Assembly: GCA_015039365.1 (NCBI GenBank)
Contig: WION01000112.1
Span: forward strand, 89,946-153,945
DNA from: Amanita rubescens
Taxonomy: Eukaryota > Basidiomycota > Agaricomycetes > Agaricales > Amanitaceae
Direction: 5' to 3'
Length of the DNA stretch: 64,000 bases
The notes beneath the pieces are model-generated. The model saw only the letters and a list, made by a program, of their open reading frames with translations. It had not been told where the DNA came from and made no database searches. The position numbers and the translations under genes were made by a program. Positions 44,567-55,198 of this stretch are shown one piece after another; positions within the stretch are counted from its first letter, which is position 1; every line of letters begins with the position of its first letter.

Positions 44567-45057
44567 CCAGTGGGGGACATGCTCACCGTCGAGGTCAAAG
44601 TGCTCTCAGCTACGCCAGGCTTTGAGTGTCCGTTACACAGCGTAAAAGACTGAAGCGGTCAAAGCTCTAACTTATAATCACGCCCGCCCTCTTGTTCAGT
44701 TGAAGACGTACCAGGACGGAGAAAGGGAATAATTAGTGCAGATAGACAGCGTTTCTGTGAGCAGGTCTTTGAGGGCCTACATAGTGTCTGGGGTCATTGG
44801 CACTCTTGTCACATCACGCCTATACTTAGCCTTGATATAGTAATACTACCCATGCAGATTCGATGCGATCCCGAATAGACGACGTGACGAACTGCCATTA
44901 GCGTGCCATAGAACAACGAATTGCGGACGGCGGCGGTCAAGCGACATTGGGCATATGTTCGCCTGAAGCAGTGAACAGCAGAAAATATAGTTCTATAATT
45001 AGTCGTATAATAGTATCATTACGTTGCAGTAAACTAGATGCATCTTCACATCTGACA

Positions 45058-46090
45058 TTAACTTGAATGATGCGACCCTTCGGATGTCCCGGACCCATCA
45101 GCCACATACCCTTCTGACCCGGACGAGTGCTCCGAGTCCGACGAGACAGCCCACGGATTAAAAACACAATCGTCGGCCCCAATAGGGATTGGGTGCCCAG
45201 GATCTTCAAAGTGGGTTTGACCGTTGATTGCCCATAACCAGTCGACCAGGTGGCATACATATGTCTCACCAACTTTCTTAAACAGAGCATTTGCAAGATG
45301 GAGATCGCTATGAACAACCGTAAGCGACTTGCTCCAACCGAAAGCCAAAAGAATTACTCATGAGTCATCCCAAATTCCGTCTTGTAGTTCTCACTCGCTT
45401 TCGTCATCAACTCGTTGGCCTCGGTCGGCGACAACTTTGCTTCCTTATATGACATACCCATGTCGGGCATTACGATGAAATCCATCGCATCTATGCCATC
45501 TGCAGCCTCCTTGTGTCCCCAGGCGAGGAACTGCTTGACGTGCTTAAGATTCGTCACCTCTTGTTTGATGGTCTCCTCCCCCTGTTCTTTCGTCTTGACG
45601 ACCTTAACAACAGCAGCTTGATTTTCAAATTTTTGTGTTAGGCGATAAGTTTTGCCAAATTTTCCAGCGCCGATCTCTGGCCCGTCGACCGAGCGAAGGG
45701 CCTTTACAAGCTCGCTTGGGGTAACCCGCTTGCATTGCTGGTGCTTGGGGGAATTGGTTTTGGTCTTGGCCGTCTTGGCCGTCTTACCGCTTCTCTAGAA
45801 GAAAGTTCAGCTCGTCGGGTAGCATACCAAGGCAGCAAGACTTACAGGTCCGCTTGCAGAGACCTGTCCAGAGCTCCTCCGGGCAGTGGAGGGAGTCTTT
45901 TGGGTGGAGCCTGCAGAGGAGGTGTGTTTGTTACGTTTCTAATAATGCCATCAGTTTAGAACAATCGGCAAAGATTTGGTCGATAACTTACTGCAAGTGA
46001 AGCGGTAGTATCACCGCGTGTGAGGTAGATGGGTGTCGCGAGCACGGTGCTGAAGAAAATGAAGGCAAGAGTAACACTGGTAACGCGCAT
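45058..46090 (-). CDS. secreted protein-kinase-like protein (292 aa)
   Basis: Exons 45992-46090, 45846-45938, 45358-45794 and 45058-45307, all phase-consistent. The N-terminus MRVTSVTLAFIFFSTVLATP is a signal peptide, soon followed by AKRNK, a possible Kex2 site, and a Ser/Lys-rich linker. The kinase part has GAGKFGKTY, a Lys in AAVVKVVK, MTHDDLHLANALF (HxDxxxxN) and LVDW in place of DFG. Reading through the fourth intron gives an early stop; the 50-bp intron (45308-45357) restores the catalytic loop exactly. A kinase fold entering the secretory pathway suggests a Golgi or extracellular role. Substrate unknown. Confidence 0.7.
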
Positions 46091-46380
46091 TGTAGATGGG
46101 ATGAGGAATGTTCAACGTCAATGAGATATAGAGGGCCAGCCTGAGGATTCTCCAACGATACTCTGCACCATTTTATACTTCCAAGGGAGAGCTTATTCAG
46201 AAAACAGTCAGACTTCTTGCCCGGTTACCAGTGTGCCGGTAGCGTGAGCTTGAATTGGCACTGATGGTGGCGGAATGGATTGCAAAGCTTCATAGGCAGT
46301 GCGCCATGAATACCAGAATATCGGAGCAATGTATTGTCGATGAATAAGGGACTTGTTGTATTCTAGTTGAACTTCTAGGC

Positions 46381-46550
46381 TGGCCGAAGTTCAGTCCAGT
46401 TCTGTTTCAGAGAACCGGGACCGACAGAACTGAACCGTAGTTGTGGTTCAGTCCAGTTGCAGTTCTACCAGTTCTGTGACCGGTTCCGGTTCCGTTCTGG
46501 CTCCCAAGGTTTAACCAGAACTGGTTAAAACCGCAGTTCGAACTGAACTT
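46381..46550. repeat. GAAC-rich degenerate repeat, copy 3 (inner left arm)
   Basis: Starts GGCCGAAGTTCAG, the same edge as copies 1, 2 and 4. It interrupts the helicase fragment directly after the motif corresponding to VTPLN. Confidence 0.8.
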
Positions 46551-46554
46551 GTTG

Positions 46555-46915
46555 AGGAGGGACCAGTGGCCTGGGTAGGCGATATCACGAGTACGGGTAC
46601 CTCTGTATTGAGGGGTGTTATAATGAGGAGAATGCCTTGAGGGCAGGCATCCAAAAAGTAATTTTCTTCCCCATTCCAGTACAGACTATTGAGATGACAT
46701 CTTGATCCCCTGTGAACAGATGAAAGCCTCAAATGTTCGTGAGCGGATTTCGTCGATAGAGACGGTGTATCCACGGCTGACGGTATAAGACCGCTGAAAA
46801 GGTCTATCAACAATGTCAGAAGATGTAAATGTACGATATCATGAGTTTGCGACTCACTTCGAATCAAGTCGGTCAGCGATGGGGGAGGCGGCTGAGTGCG
46901 GCCATTGCTGTCGAC
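46555..46915 (-). pseudogene. RecQ-like helicase fragment, left inner arm
   Basis: Minus-strand pieces read DVISI, TGMGKKITFWMPALKAF and ITPLNTEVPVLVISP, the Walker A/Ia part of the RecQ-type helicases found in mushroom mobile elements (normally TGMGKTLTFWMP). Stops and indels break it. Confidence 0.6.
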
Positions 46916-47235
46916 TCGTGCGGCGCACCCAAAGCTCCGGTGCTAGTACCCGTCACGCGTCACAACTTGTAACACAACCGATCAGTCTGTAAGACTCTTA
47001 CGACATCGTAGCTCTGGCCTGTGCACAGACATGCATTCTTAAGAAGTATGTTTAGATTCATATCGTGCAATGTTTATCTTCCGTACAGACAGCTGAGCGC
47101 TGATCAAGAGCCAAACCTTCGGAAAGCGAGGTTGTTGACAGATCCTGCACACAGCCTGCTAATAGTAAAAATGCAAACGCTCGGCCTGGCGTACGATCTT
47201 CCCTGCTTGATGCTCGAGACGCTCCCACCATTACG

Positions 47236-48852
47236 CTAGGACCGAGCTAGCTTTTTGAGAAATTTGCTTTTCCGCTTCGCTGATCTCGTGGCGCCCGTGT
47301 TGAGGAACGACATGACGCTGTTGGCGTCGCTCTCGTTTCCAGCTTCGCTTGTTCTATCCTTAGTCTCTTCCCGCGAAGCATTTCGTTCTCCAAGTCGCCC
47401 GCCATGGTCTCGAGATTCTTCCCCGGACAGTCCATTTCTTTTCCCTTCTTTGACCTCTTTTTCGAATGCGCGTACAGCGTGCAAGCCGCTTCAACATCCG
47501 CTCCGTAACGAATAGGGGAATTTGGCGGATGCTGGGACGCGTTTTCGATACATATAGGGAAGAATTAGATTTTAAAAGCGCCCTGCGGGCGTTGAATGAG
47601 TTTGTCCGACGTTCGAGATCGGAGGGAGGAATCGTGGCTGCCGAAGGACTACTGGAGAGAATGACTACACAGGTATCAGAATCGTAGATAAAATAAAGGC
47701 TAAACACACCTTCCCGTAAAAGGTACATTTTCCGCTTGTCGGCCTTTTCGCGCGCCCTCTCGCCCAATTCTTTCAACCTTCCAGCTTCATCTCGCATCAC
47801 AGCGCGTATAACGTCGAGCGCCCGGCCATGAAGCACTAGATTCTGGGCGAGAGACGATGATGGGTCAGGGGTCAGGATGGAGTGTGAATGGATTTTTCTT
47901 CTTTAAGGCAATAGAGAAATCAGACATGACGAGATTAAAGGATAATGGGCCAAAAATACCGCGTCAGTTCCGGTAGTTTCAGCTTTCAGTAGTTGACTCT
48001 GTTGAATGATTTTGTCTGCGTCTTCTTTGTTCCAGAAACATGCAAACCCTGTTCCACGGGTTCGCCCGGTTGCGGGGTCCATCGTAACCCGCACGTATCG
48101 AAGGGGACCGAAGGTATGGAATCTATATGCTTTTGAGCTGAATTAGAAACCGTAGGAAAAGGCGCTTACAGAACCCGCAATTCATTCTCAGTGGCATCAT
48201 ATGGTATATTCCTGATGAAGAGTGTCGTTCCGACATCGGTCTGTGGAAGTTGAGGTTTAAGTTTCTCTGCGCCTTTGTGTTTACGAATCTTCTTCCATTG
48301 TGATTTGGGGGTCAATAGAAGAAGGGAGACCGGGGACGATGACGGTACAAATGGCCAGAGGATCTTGGGGATTGTTGGCTCGCGATTGTTGTCGCTGTTT
48401 CTTCTGCGGAGGCTCTTTCTGGTCAGGATCCATTTCTCTTTTTTCGTTTTCGCCTATCATCAAAATTCAATAGAATACCGTGTGGAGATCAATCTCATGC
48501 ATCTTCTGCTCAGCCCACTGTATCCGCAGTTTCCGTCCAACAAGTGTTAACCCTTCCTTTGCGATCTGGTCGAACGCAGCCTGTGCATCTTTACGAATGG
48601 CGAAAGAGACGTATCCTACACCCTTGGACATGCCAGTTCCCGACTCACAAACCACGAAAGCGTTGCGCACGGGTGCAATTTCTGAGAAGAGAGTTTGTAG
48701 GTCTGTCGAAGTCGCATTGTATGGCAGATTAGATACAAAGAATGTTGATCTAAATGCTTTATTCTTTTCTGCCACGTCAAGTAGATAACTGAGAAATACC
48801 CATGGTACTCTGAGGCAACTTCCCCGTCGTCGTTGCGCTCTTTGCGTTTCAT
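47236..48852 (-). pseudogene. NOP4/RBM28-type RNA-binding protein, truncated and frameshifted
   Basis: NOP4 is a nucleolar protein with several RRMs needed for 60S ribosome assembly. Here RRM1 is present (FVSNLPYNATSTDLQTLF, GVGYVSFAIRKDAQAAF), then PLAICTVIVPGLPSSIDPQ, after which one extra base breaks the frame before WKKIRKHKGAEK. The next RRMs are missing: the sequence jumps to LPQTDVGTTLFIRNIPYDAT and MDPATGRTRGTGFACFWNKE. The conserved end follows (NLVLHGRALDVIRAV, DKRKMYLLREG, NARRALLKSNSSLYVSKTR), with another frame break before HAVRAFEKEVKEGKRN. Length is about half that expected. A functional NOP4 should exist elsewhere. Confidence 0.75.
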
Positions 48853-48917
48853 GGTTTTGTTATTTTGGTTTATTTGTATTTTAGCGCAGGGTTAGCATGG
48901 GACGAACTTGACTCAAT

Positions 48918-49965
48918 ATGTCCTCCGCCGCCGAGCAAGTTCTCCTTTCCAGGAAGCTGAAACTGGGCCGCGTGCGCGCGTTTTTTTCGCTCTGGCTTAC
49001 GGTAAATCTCACGATGAATTTAAGGGAAAAAAGGAATTAAATCTGAGCGAATATGATCCTCATATCCCAGACTTCGTAACGCCGTTACCACGCGTACCAC
49101 AGACCCTCCCCGTCAACCCCGAAGTCCTCAAGGCTCTGAGCAGCATCGAAACTACGCCTTTTGAACATTCTTTCTTGTCCCGTATTCATGGAGTCATACC
49201 TGCCGACATTCCAGGCTTGATCGCGTCCGACTGGCAGACTAGGACACCTTGGATGAATCTTATGAGCGATATTAGGGAGCACTATAGTTATGCGCAGTAA
49301 GAATATGTTTTTCAATACATGAACTTGATTTATTCACAATTTTAGCCCTGATCGCGAACAACCAACTGAGGCCTGCGGTGAAATCCGGTACACCATTCTC
49401 CAGGAAGAGCATTTGGATCAAGTTCATGACCTCTTGGAAAGCACTTTTTGGTTTGGAATTAACGGTAAGAAACAACTAGTTCATCCACAACCAGCGTCGT
49501 TGATGCCTGGACAGTCCGTGACTCGTTTGACTCGTTCCCGGATCGGTGTACTATCGTGGCCACATATAAGAAGATGGTTATAGGAGTTGCCATTTTGAGC
49601 TCTCCGCAAGAGACCTACATCACATATCTCGCAGTAAAGGTAGGTTGGGATAATTCCCGTATCGCTAGGTGGGTGTCGACTTGCAAGGATGACTATTACT
49701 CTACTTATTTGCAATACTAGAGCAATGCTTTACCACCTTATCGCAATGAACCCTGGAAAAGACATAACCTTGCATGTTTCGCCCAACAATACGGCTATGG
49801 TAGGTTACGATGTTGACTATGGATTTAACTTACAATCTGGTTCAGTTACTGTATAATCTTTTTGGATTCAAGGCAGAGGAATTTGTTGCAGGATTTTATG
49901 AGGATTATCTGAATGAACAGAGTCGCGCATCAAAAAACGCGTTCAAACTTCGTCTGCGACAATAG
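48918..49965 (+). pseudogene. KAT14/CSRP2BP-like GNAT acetyltransferase, probably disrupted
   Basis: The C-terminal half shows a GNAT domain of the KAT14 type: VVDAWTVRDSFDSFPDRCTI, VIGVAILSSPQETYITYLAV, WDNSRIARAMLYHLI, DITLHVSPNNTAM, LLYNLFGFKAEEFV, ending SRASKNAFKLRLRQ. Introns at about 49671-49721 and 49801-49846 splice cleanly. Two problems: a T7 run near 48990 separates the frame of ATG 48918 from that of ALAYGKSHDEFKG, and the 30-bp intron-like gap near 49465 leaves the frame wrong before VVDAW. The start is 66 bp from the divergent NOP4 relic. Confidence 0.6.
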
Positions 49966-50439
49966 CAGGATACTGAAAAGAAATTGACGGCAATCGTAAT
50001 CTCGTCCAACAGCTTCAGACATACGTCAAGACGTGTAGAAAGTACTACATGACCCATCTGTTCGATATATACAGCTTCACGTCCTCAAACTTGAAACGAG
50101 GCATGCTGCTTTTTTAGGTTCGTCAGGAAATGTTTGTCTTTTTCGCCAGGGTGACAGCTGGGATCTGAGAGCTCAAAGAAGTGCTTTTCCAGGAAGCTTA
50201 AAGTTCTATGAATCTTTCGCCACATTGCACGGCATTTGCCAATAGTTCGGAAAGATACGCCGAATGGCCATATCCAACGTTTTGCTTATCGTTCTGATTA
50301 AAGAGGTTCCTGCTGCCAAGTGAATTTGAGTCATCGCGTTATTCTCGCTCGCTTCGAGCGGTACATAACACGTTTCGAGCTTTGAAGAACTGCGTCACCG
50401 CAATCACCACCATGTTTCCATCCCAGCCTTGTGACTGCG
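49966..50439. other. unannotated stretch
   Basis: 3' flank of the KAT14-like relic. No ORF, repeat or RNA gene is supported. The minus-strand frame 50331-50561 is an off-frame shadow of the TUP1 fragment. Confidence 0.4.
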
Positions 50440-50870
50440 TTGATGCACGAGTCCCTTCCCGTCAGGGGTGAACGCGACACCGTACACATTGTCTCTGTGC
50501 CCCCGCAGCCGCTTAACGAGAACACCCATCGCCACGTCGTTGTTGAGTGAGTCGAGGTCATTAACGGTTAGGATCTCAACTTAATCGACGGTTACCATAC
50601 TGCCAAAGACGGGAACAAGAAACCTACTTTGCCACGGTGGAGCCTCCGCATTGGCCATGTCCCATATTCTGACCGTCCTATCCAGATGCGAGCGGACGTC
50701 CATCGAGGGGAAAGTCCAACGAATAAATCATCCTGTTGGTATCGTCGAACACGCGCAGGATCCTTTTCTTGGCGATGTTCCAGATCTGCGCGATTCCAAG
50801 TTGAGTATTTGTTCGTGGCACAGACTCTTAACGATGCGTATGTACCCTTGCTCGCTTATCCTCCGCACCG
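50440..50870 (-). pseudogene. TUP1 fragment in the centre of the inverted duplication
   Basis: Minus strand shows [33 protein letters not shown] and, further on, [20 protein letters not shown] with deletions between them. It corresponds to TUP1 exons 8-9 with indels and a stop (VD* before VEILTVND). Confidence 0.8.
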
Positions 50871-51115
50871 GTAGACAACGGCAGCTTTTGACAACGGCTT
50901 GTCTACAAACGAGGCCGAAGGAGAGTAATGTCGATGTCCCGTCAAGGACATCGATTATCTCTGGCTGAGGAAACAAGACGGGCTCGCAAGATGCGAGCAT
51001 ATTGACTGGAAATTGATCGTACGTGGGATTGTGACCATCCGGCGGGGGACATCCTCACCGCCGAGGTCAAAGAGCTTCTCAACTACGCCAGGCCCTGAGC
51101 ATTCGTCACCAAAGC
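50871..51115 (-). pseudogene. F-box gene 5' fragment (third copy)
   Basis: Reads LVLFPQPEIIDVLDGTSTLL-like and LSFGLVCRQAVVKS, matching the start and upstream DNA of the two intact F-box genes. It is fused directly to the TUP1 fragment. Confidence 0.8.
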
Positions 51116-51499
51116 GCAGCCACTTATACTATTGGTGAAGATCGTCATCATCTGATTCTACCTGTATAACTTCTCCTTTTTCAACAGACGGATTTCCTGC
51201 TCTGTTCAGGGGGGGTCATCAACACCCTTGTCTTAGGGCCTGTTTTGCATTCTTAGCAGGCTGGCAGGATCTGTCAACAACCTCGCTTTCCGATAGACAT
51301 TGCAATATGAATCTAAATATACTGCTTAGAGTTAGGAATGCATGGCTGTGCACAGGCACCATTAAGTAACATATACAAACAAATGATCGTGTTACAAGTT
51401 GTGACGCATGTGACGGGTTAGTACTAGCACCGGAGCTTTGGGTGTGCCGCGCGAGTCGACAGCAACGGCCGCACTCAGCCGCCTCCCCCATCGCTGACT

Positions 51500-51845
51500 G
51501 ACTTGATTCGAAGTGAGTCGCAAATTCATGGAATCGTACATTTACATCTTCTGACGTTGTTGATAGACCTTTTCAGCGGTCTTATGCCGTCAGACGCGGA
51601 TACGCCGTCTCTATCGACGAAATCCGCTCACAAACATTAGAGGCTTTCGGAAAACGGCGTTTATGGCAGGCTCGCATCTGTTCACAGGGAGATCCAGATG
51701 TCATCTCAATAGCCGGTACTGGAATGGGGAAGAAAATTACTTTTTGGATGCCTGCCCTCAAGGCATTCTCCTCATTATAACACCCCTCAATACAGAGGTA
51801 CCCGTGCTCGTGATATCGCCTGCCTAGGCCGCTGGTCCCTCCTCA
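51500..51845 (+). pseudogene. RecQ-like helicase fragment, right inner arm
   Basis: QTLEAFGKRRLWQARICSQG, DVISIAGTGMGKKITFWMP and ALKAFSSL followed by stops. The Walker A Thr is replaced by Lys. It ends at the GAAC repeat. Confidence 0.65.
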
Positions 51846-51850
51846 ACAAG

Positions 51851-52024
51851 TTCAGTTCGAACTACGGTTTTAACCAGTTCTAACTTCTGGTTAAACCCTG
51901 GGAGCCAGAACGGAACCGGAACCGGTCCCAGAACTGGTAGAGCTGCAACTGGACTGAACCACAACTACGGTTCAGCTCTGTCGGTCCCGGTTCTCTGACA
52001 CAGAACTGGACTGAACTTCGGCCA
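51851..52024. repeat. GAAC-rich degenerate repeat, copy 4 (inner right arm)
   Basis: Mirror of copy 3; ends CTGAACTTCGGCCAGCC. Confidence 0.8.
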
Positions 52025-52231
52025 GCCTAGAAGTCCAACTAGAATACAACAAGTCCCTTATTCATCGACAATACACCGCTCTGGTATTCTGGTATTCATG
52101 GCGCACTGCCTATGAAGTTTTGCAATCCATTCCGCCACCATCAGCGCCCATTCAAGCTCTCGCTACCCTACCGACACATTGGTAACCGGGCAAAACGTCT
52201 GACTGTCGTCTGAATAAGCTCTCCCTTGATG

Positions 52232-53702
52232 GTAAGTACGTGAGGCAGCCACCGCTTCTCAACACTAATCTGATAAAACGTATACAGTATCTCACCCTTG
52301 CACCGCTCTTCCTTCGGAATTTCTGAAGAAGTCAAAGGAATACGTAAAAGACACGATTCATTCTCGCTACGGAGGCGACAAGTTACTATACGTCGCAGGA
52401 AACATAGAGGTTAAATGCCTCTCTTACGCGTACCTAGTAAAACGGAAAAAGGGCCTGAAAATATCAATCAAGCGCATCATGACATCCTCCCTTCATCTAT
52501 CCATCTTTTCTAGTTAAAAAAATCGGTGCTGTCGTCAGCGAACATCAGAGGCTTGACATTTTGGAAAAGTGGCGCAACCATCCCTGAAAAAGGAGATGGG
52601 AAGGGGAAAAAGGCCGGCTTTTCATTTCGGAATATGGAAGGCAAAGGAAAGTAGAACGCTAGCAAAACATCTGCTCCTACGAAAGTCAAGGGAAAAGGCA
52701 AGCCGAAGGCCAAGGATAGGAAAGACGGGGTTGGTGGGGCGGTGGGTTGGTCGTCTAGTCATGTACCGCAATGTTGACGTATGGCGATTCTAGTGGGAAC
52801 GAGAACGAGCTACGCGTGTCGCGTATTTCAAGAAGCTAGACTCTGAATCGTACGAATTGGAAAGCCTAGGACATGAAGAGGTGTTAGGAGGGTGAAGACG
52901 GAGAAGGGGAAGGGGGATGTACACGACGCAGACGGTCGTGACGAAGAGTCGTATGTTGGGCGGTCGGTTCTGGGCGCAGTGGCATCAGTGGTGTAGAAAA
53001 AAACGAATTCGAAAAGAGCGGCAGTGGATACGCGTAGTAGTATCCTCCCCACATTTCAATCGCGGATACTATCGGGGCGCGTTCGTTAGGTGCATAAAAA
53101 CTCCTCGCATTGTACAGAGTTCTAGGCTTCATCCTCAGCAGCGTTTGTACGAAAACGTTGAGCTTGTAAGGTTCATCATCACCCCAGAGCTTCCTTGTTT
53201 GACGTCCTGGAAAGCGGCCAGAGCGGCCAGAGCGGAAACGGCTGAAAACCTGATGTGGGCGCTACCTCAAAAGGCGAAGTCCCCTCGCCCCATCGCTTCG
53301 TCGTGCATCTCTATCGTGAACGTGTGGTCATTTGGCTTGGTATGCACATGGGCCCCTGAGTTCAGCGCGGTTCGCAATCAGTAACCACTGTATGAGGTGG
53401 CATGAGTGCAGAGAAGATCTTCCGGTCTTGTGACAGCGGGGGCGGGCTGCTGCGCTACCTGTACAGTTTTCGTGCTGATTGAGCATGAATTCGCGTCGTG
53501 ATGACCCACAGTTCATCCACATCAGTTCAAAGAGCATGGCGGATTCCCGTCAAGGTGAACGGTCCAAAAAAGCCAGGTGACATACGGTACTACTAATGAT
53601 TCGCCCATCTTTGTCGAACTTTCGCACCGAATTTGAGTTTGAACGCTCAACAAGTCTATCAGAATCAACATTCCTTTTCCAAAGCTAACCAATGACGATA
53701 CG
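52232..53702. other. unannotated stretch with possible exon remnants
   Basis: Plus strand 52285-52510 is open and hydrophilic (LPSEFLKKSKEYVKDTIHSR, GGDKLLYVAGNIEVKCLSY) and 52520-52780 is Lys/Gly-rich (KGKGKPKAKDRKDG). Both could be exons of a decayed gene. A 155-codon plus frame at 52917-53384 has a complementary open frame and no domain. Nothing is firm. Confidence 0.3.
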
Positions 53703-54899
53703 CTATGACCAATATTCGCAAAACCTACATGCCGCGGAGTGACCATTTTCAATCTTTTTAGAATTAGGTCAGAATCATGTGTTTTCAACATAATGAAAAC
53801 GAACCCATTCGCGAAGCAAGCCGAGAATTAACGCCAAGTTTCCAAGATCCTCGCCCAATCGGAGAGAAGGCAAACGAGAAACAGTGCCACCACGACCATT
53901 CTTATGCCTGTTGTATATGAAGAAGAGCCACTCGTGACCCGTTGTAATGCAGCCTCTGAAAGTTTGATGCCTGGAACAGTCATAAGCGGGTATAGGTTGA
54001 GGAAAAGGTCTGCTTACCCTAATTCTTGTGCTCTAACAGCAACTGCTATGGCAGCTTGAGGCAAAGCGGTGAGAAGAACGGTGCCGTCAGACTTTGCTTC
54101 GTAGATGTTACAGGACACAGTTTCGCAAATGTCTTTGTTTAGAAAAGCTAGTGGGGCCGACTCAACAACCATATCTAAGGAGGTTTAGACATGAGGCCAC
54201 CTCTGCAACTGAAACAACACACCTCTAACTTTCGGTGGAGCAACAACCACCAGATAATCAACGATCCCCCCATAAGAGCGCATATTTGACTCCAAAACCG
54301 TATTTCCAACGCGAAATTCAGGTGCGATTGCAATGCCAGATTCTTCTGTGTCAAGATTCCAGGCAATATGAAATAGTAATTCGTTAACGATCAGCCGACA
54401 GCCTGCTTCATTCTAGTGCCGGTTGAGAATGATGCAACGAAACAACGAGTGCACTGAAAGATTACACAGACCTCGGTCGATACAAAGCGTAGAACATTTC
54501 CGAGTCTTTTCTTCGTATCTGCTAAAGTTACCGCGCCAGGGGTCGTCTGTTCGCCACATGCCCGAGCATCGTCTTGACCAGTGGGGGTCCATTTCATTGG
54601 AAGTACATTTATGTGCGCGTTGGCTAAAGAGGTCACAGAGACTTCGGAGAACGGGAGATGCTTTCTCTGGTTATAATATCAAGGCAGCGAGTGGGATAGG
54701 AACACACCTCCGTTTTCTCCAACTTGCGGATAACATTTTTGACCGACTCGATGACTGACAGCCCATCTTCATCATCTTCGTCAATGTCACCTAGGAGACT
54801 CTTTAAGAGTGATACGATATCGTTCGTTTCTTCGGAAGTCAGGTCGGACAATTTGCGCTTTGCCCGCGTCGTGTAGTAGTGCTGGCGAATCGGTAGCAT
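53703..54899 (-). CDS. hypothetical protein with PD-(D/E)XK nuclease-like signature (311 aa)
   Basis: Exons 54708-54899, 54472-54666, 54223-54412, 54018-54174, 53805-53955 and 53703-53753; the total is 312 codons with all phases right, so it looks intact. Core: GGIVDYLVVVAPPKV, a gap, then CNIYEAKSDGTVLLTALPQA, that is D...(n)...E-x-K followed by a helix with Gln, the PD-(D/E)XK layout. The end GGCITTGHEWLFFIYNRHKN and LGLLREW matches, in my memory, a large mushroom-specific family of unknown function. Its ATG lies at the edge of the right outer arm (54893), absent on the left side. Enzyme activity is inference. Confidence 0.6.
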
Positions 54900-55198
54900 T
54901 ACTATATTAAGGCTAGTATAGTATTAGGCGTGACGTGACAGGAGTGCCAATGACCCCAGACACTATGTAGGCCCTCAAAGACCTGCTCTGTACAGAAACG
55001 CCGTCTATCTGCACTAATTATTCCCTTTCTCCGTCCTGGTACGTCTTCAATGGCTTCAACTGAACAAGAGGGCGGGCGTGATTATAAGTTAGAGCTTTGA
55101 CCGCTTTAGTGTGGCCATTTACGCTTTGGTAACGGACACTCAAAGCCTGGCGTAACTGAGAGCACTTTGACCTCGACGGTAAGCATGTCCCCCACTGG

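Larger units (their letters stand above)
41219..44855. repeat. outer inverted-repeat arm, left (about 3.6 kb)
   Basis: Reverse complement of 54893-58516. It holds an SDR 5' fragment, TSR3, a TUP1 scrap and an F-box gene in mirrored order. Small indels and scattered substitutions separate the arms; I estimate a few percent divergence without computing it. Confidence 0.9.
46180..47165. repeat. inner inverted-repeat arm, left (about 1 kb)
   Basis: Reverse complement of 51255-52231, with small indels. It carries a RecQ-like helicase fragment and a GAAC repeat. Confidence 0.85.
51255..52231. repeat. inner inverted-repeat arm, right
   Basis: Mirror of 46180-47165. It retains about 26 bp in the helicase fragment (near 51650) that the left arm lacks. 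Confidence 0.85.

Noticed and set aside
45352..45360. Apparent stop codon after MTHE in the secreted kinase-like gene
   Set aside because: A 50-bp GT...AG intron starts there and restores HxDxxxxN with exact phase, so it is not evidence of a pseudogene.
52917..53384. 155-codon plus-strand frame
   Set aside because: No domain, an equally open opposite frame, and no splice-compatible neighbours.
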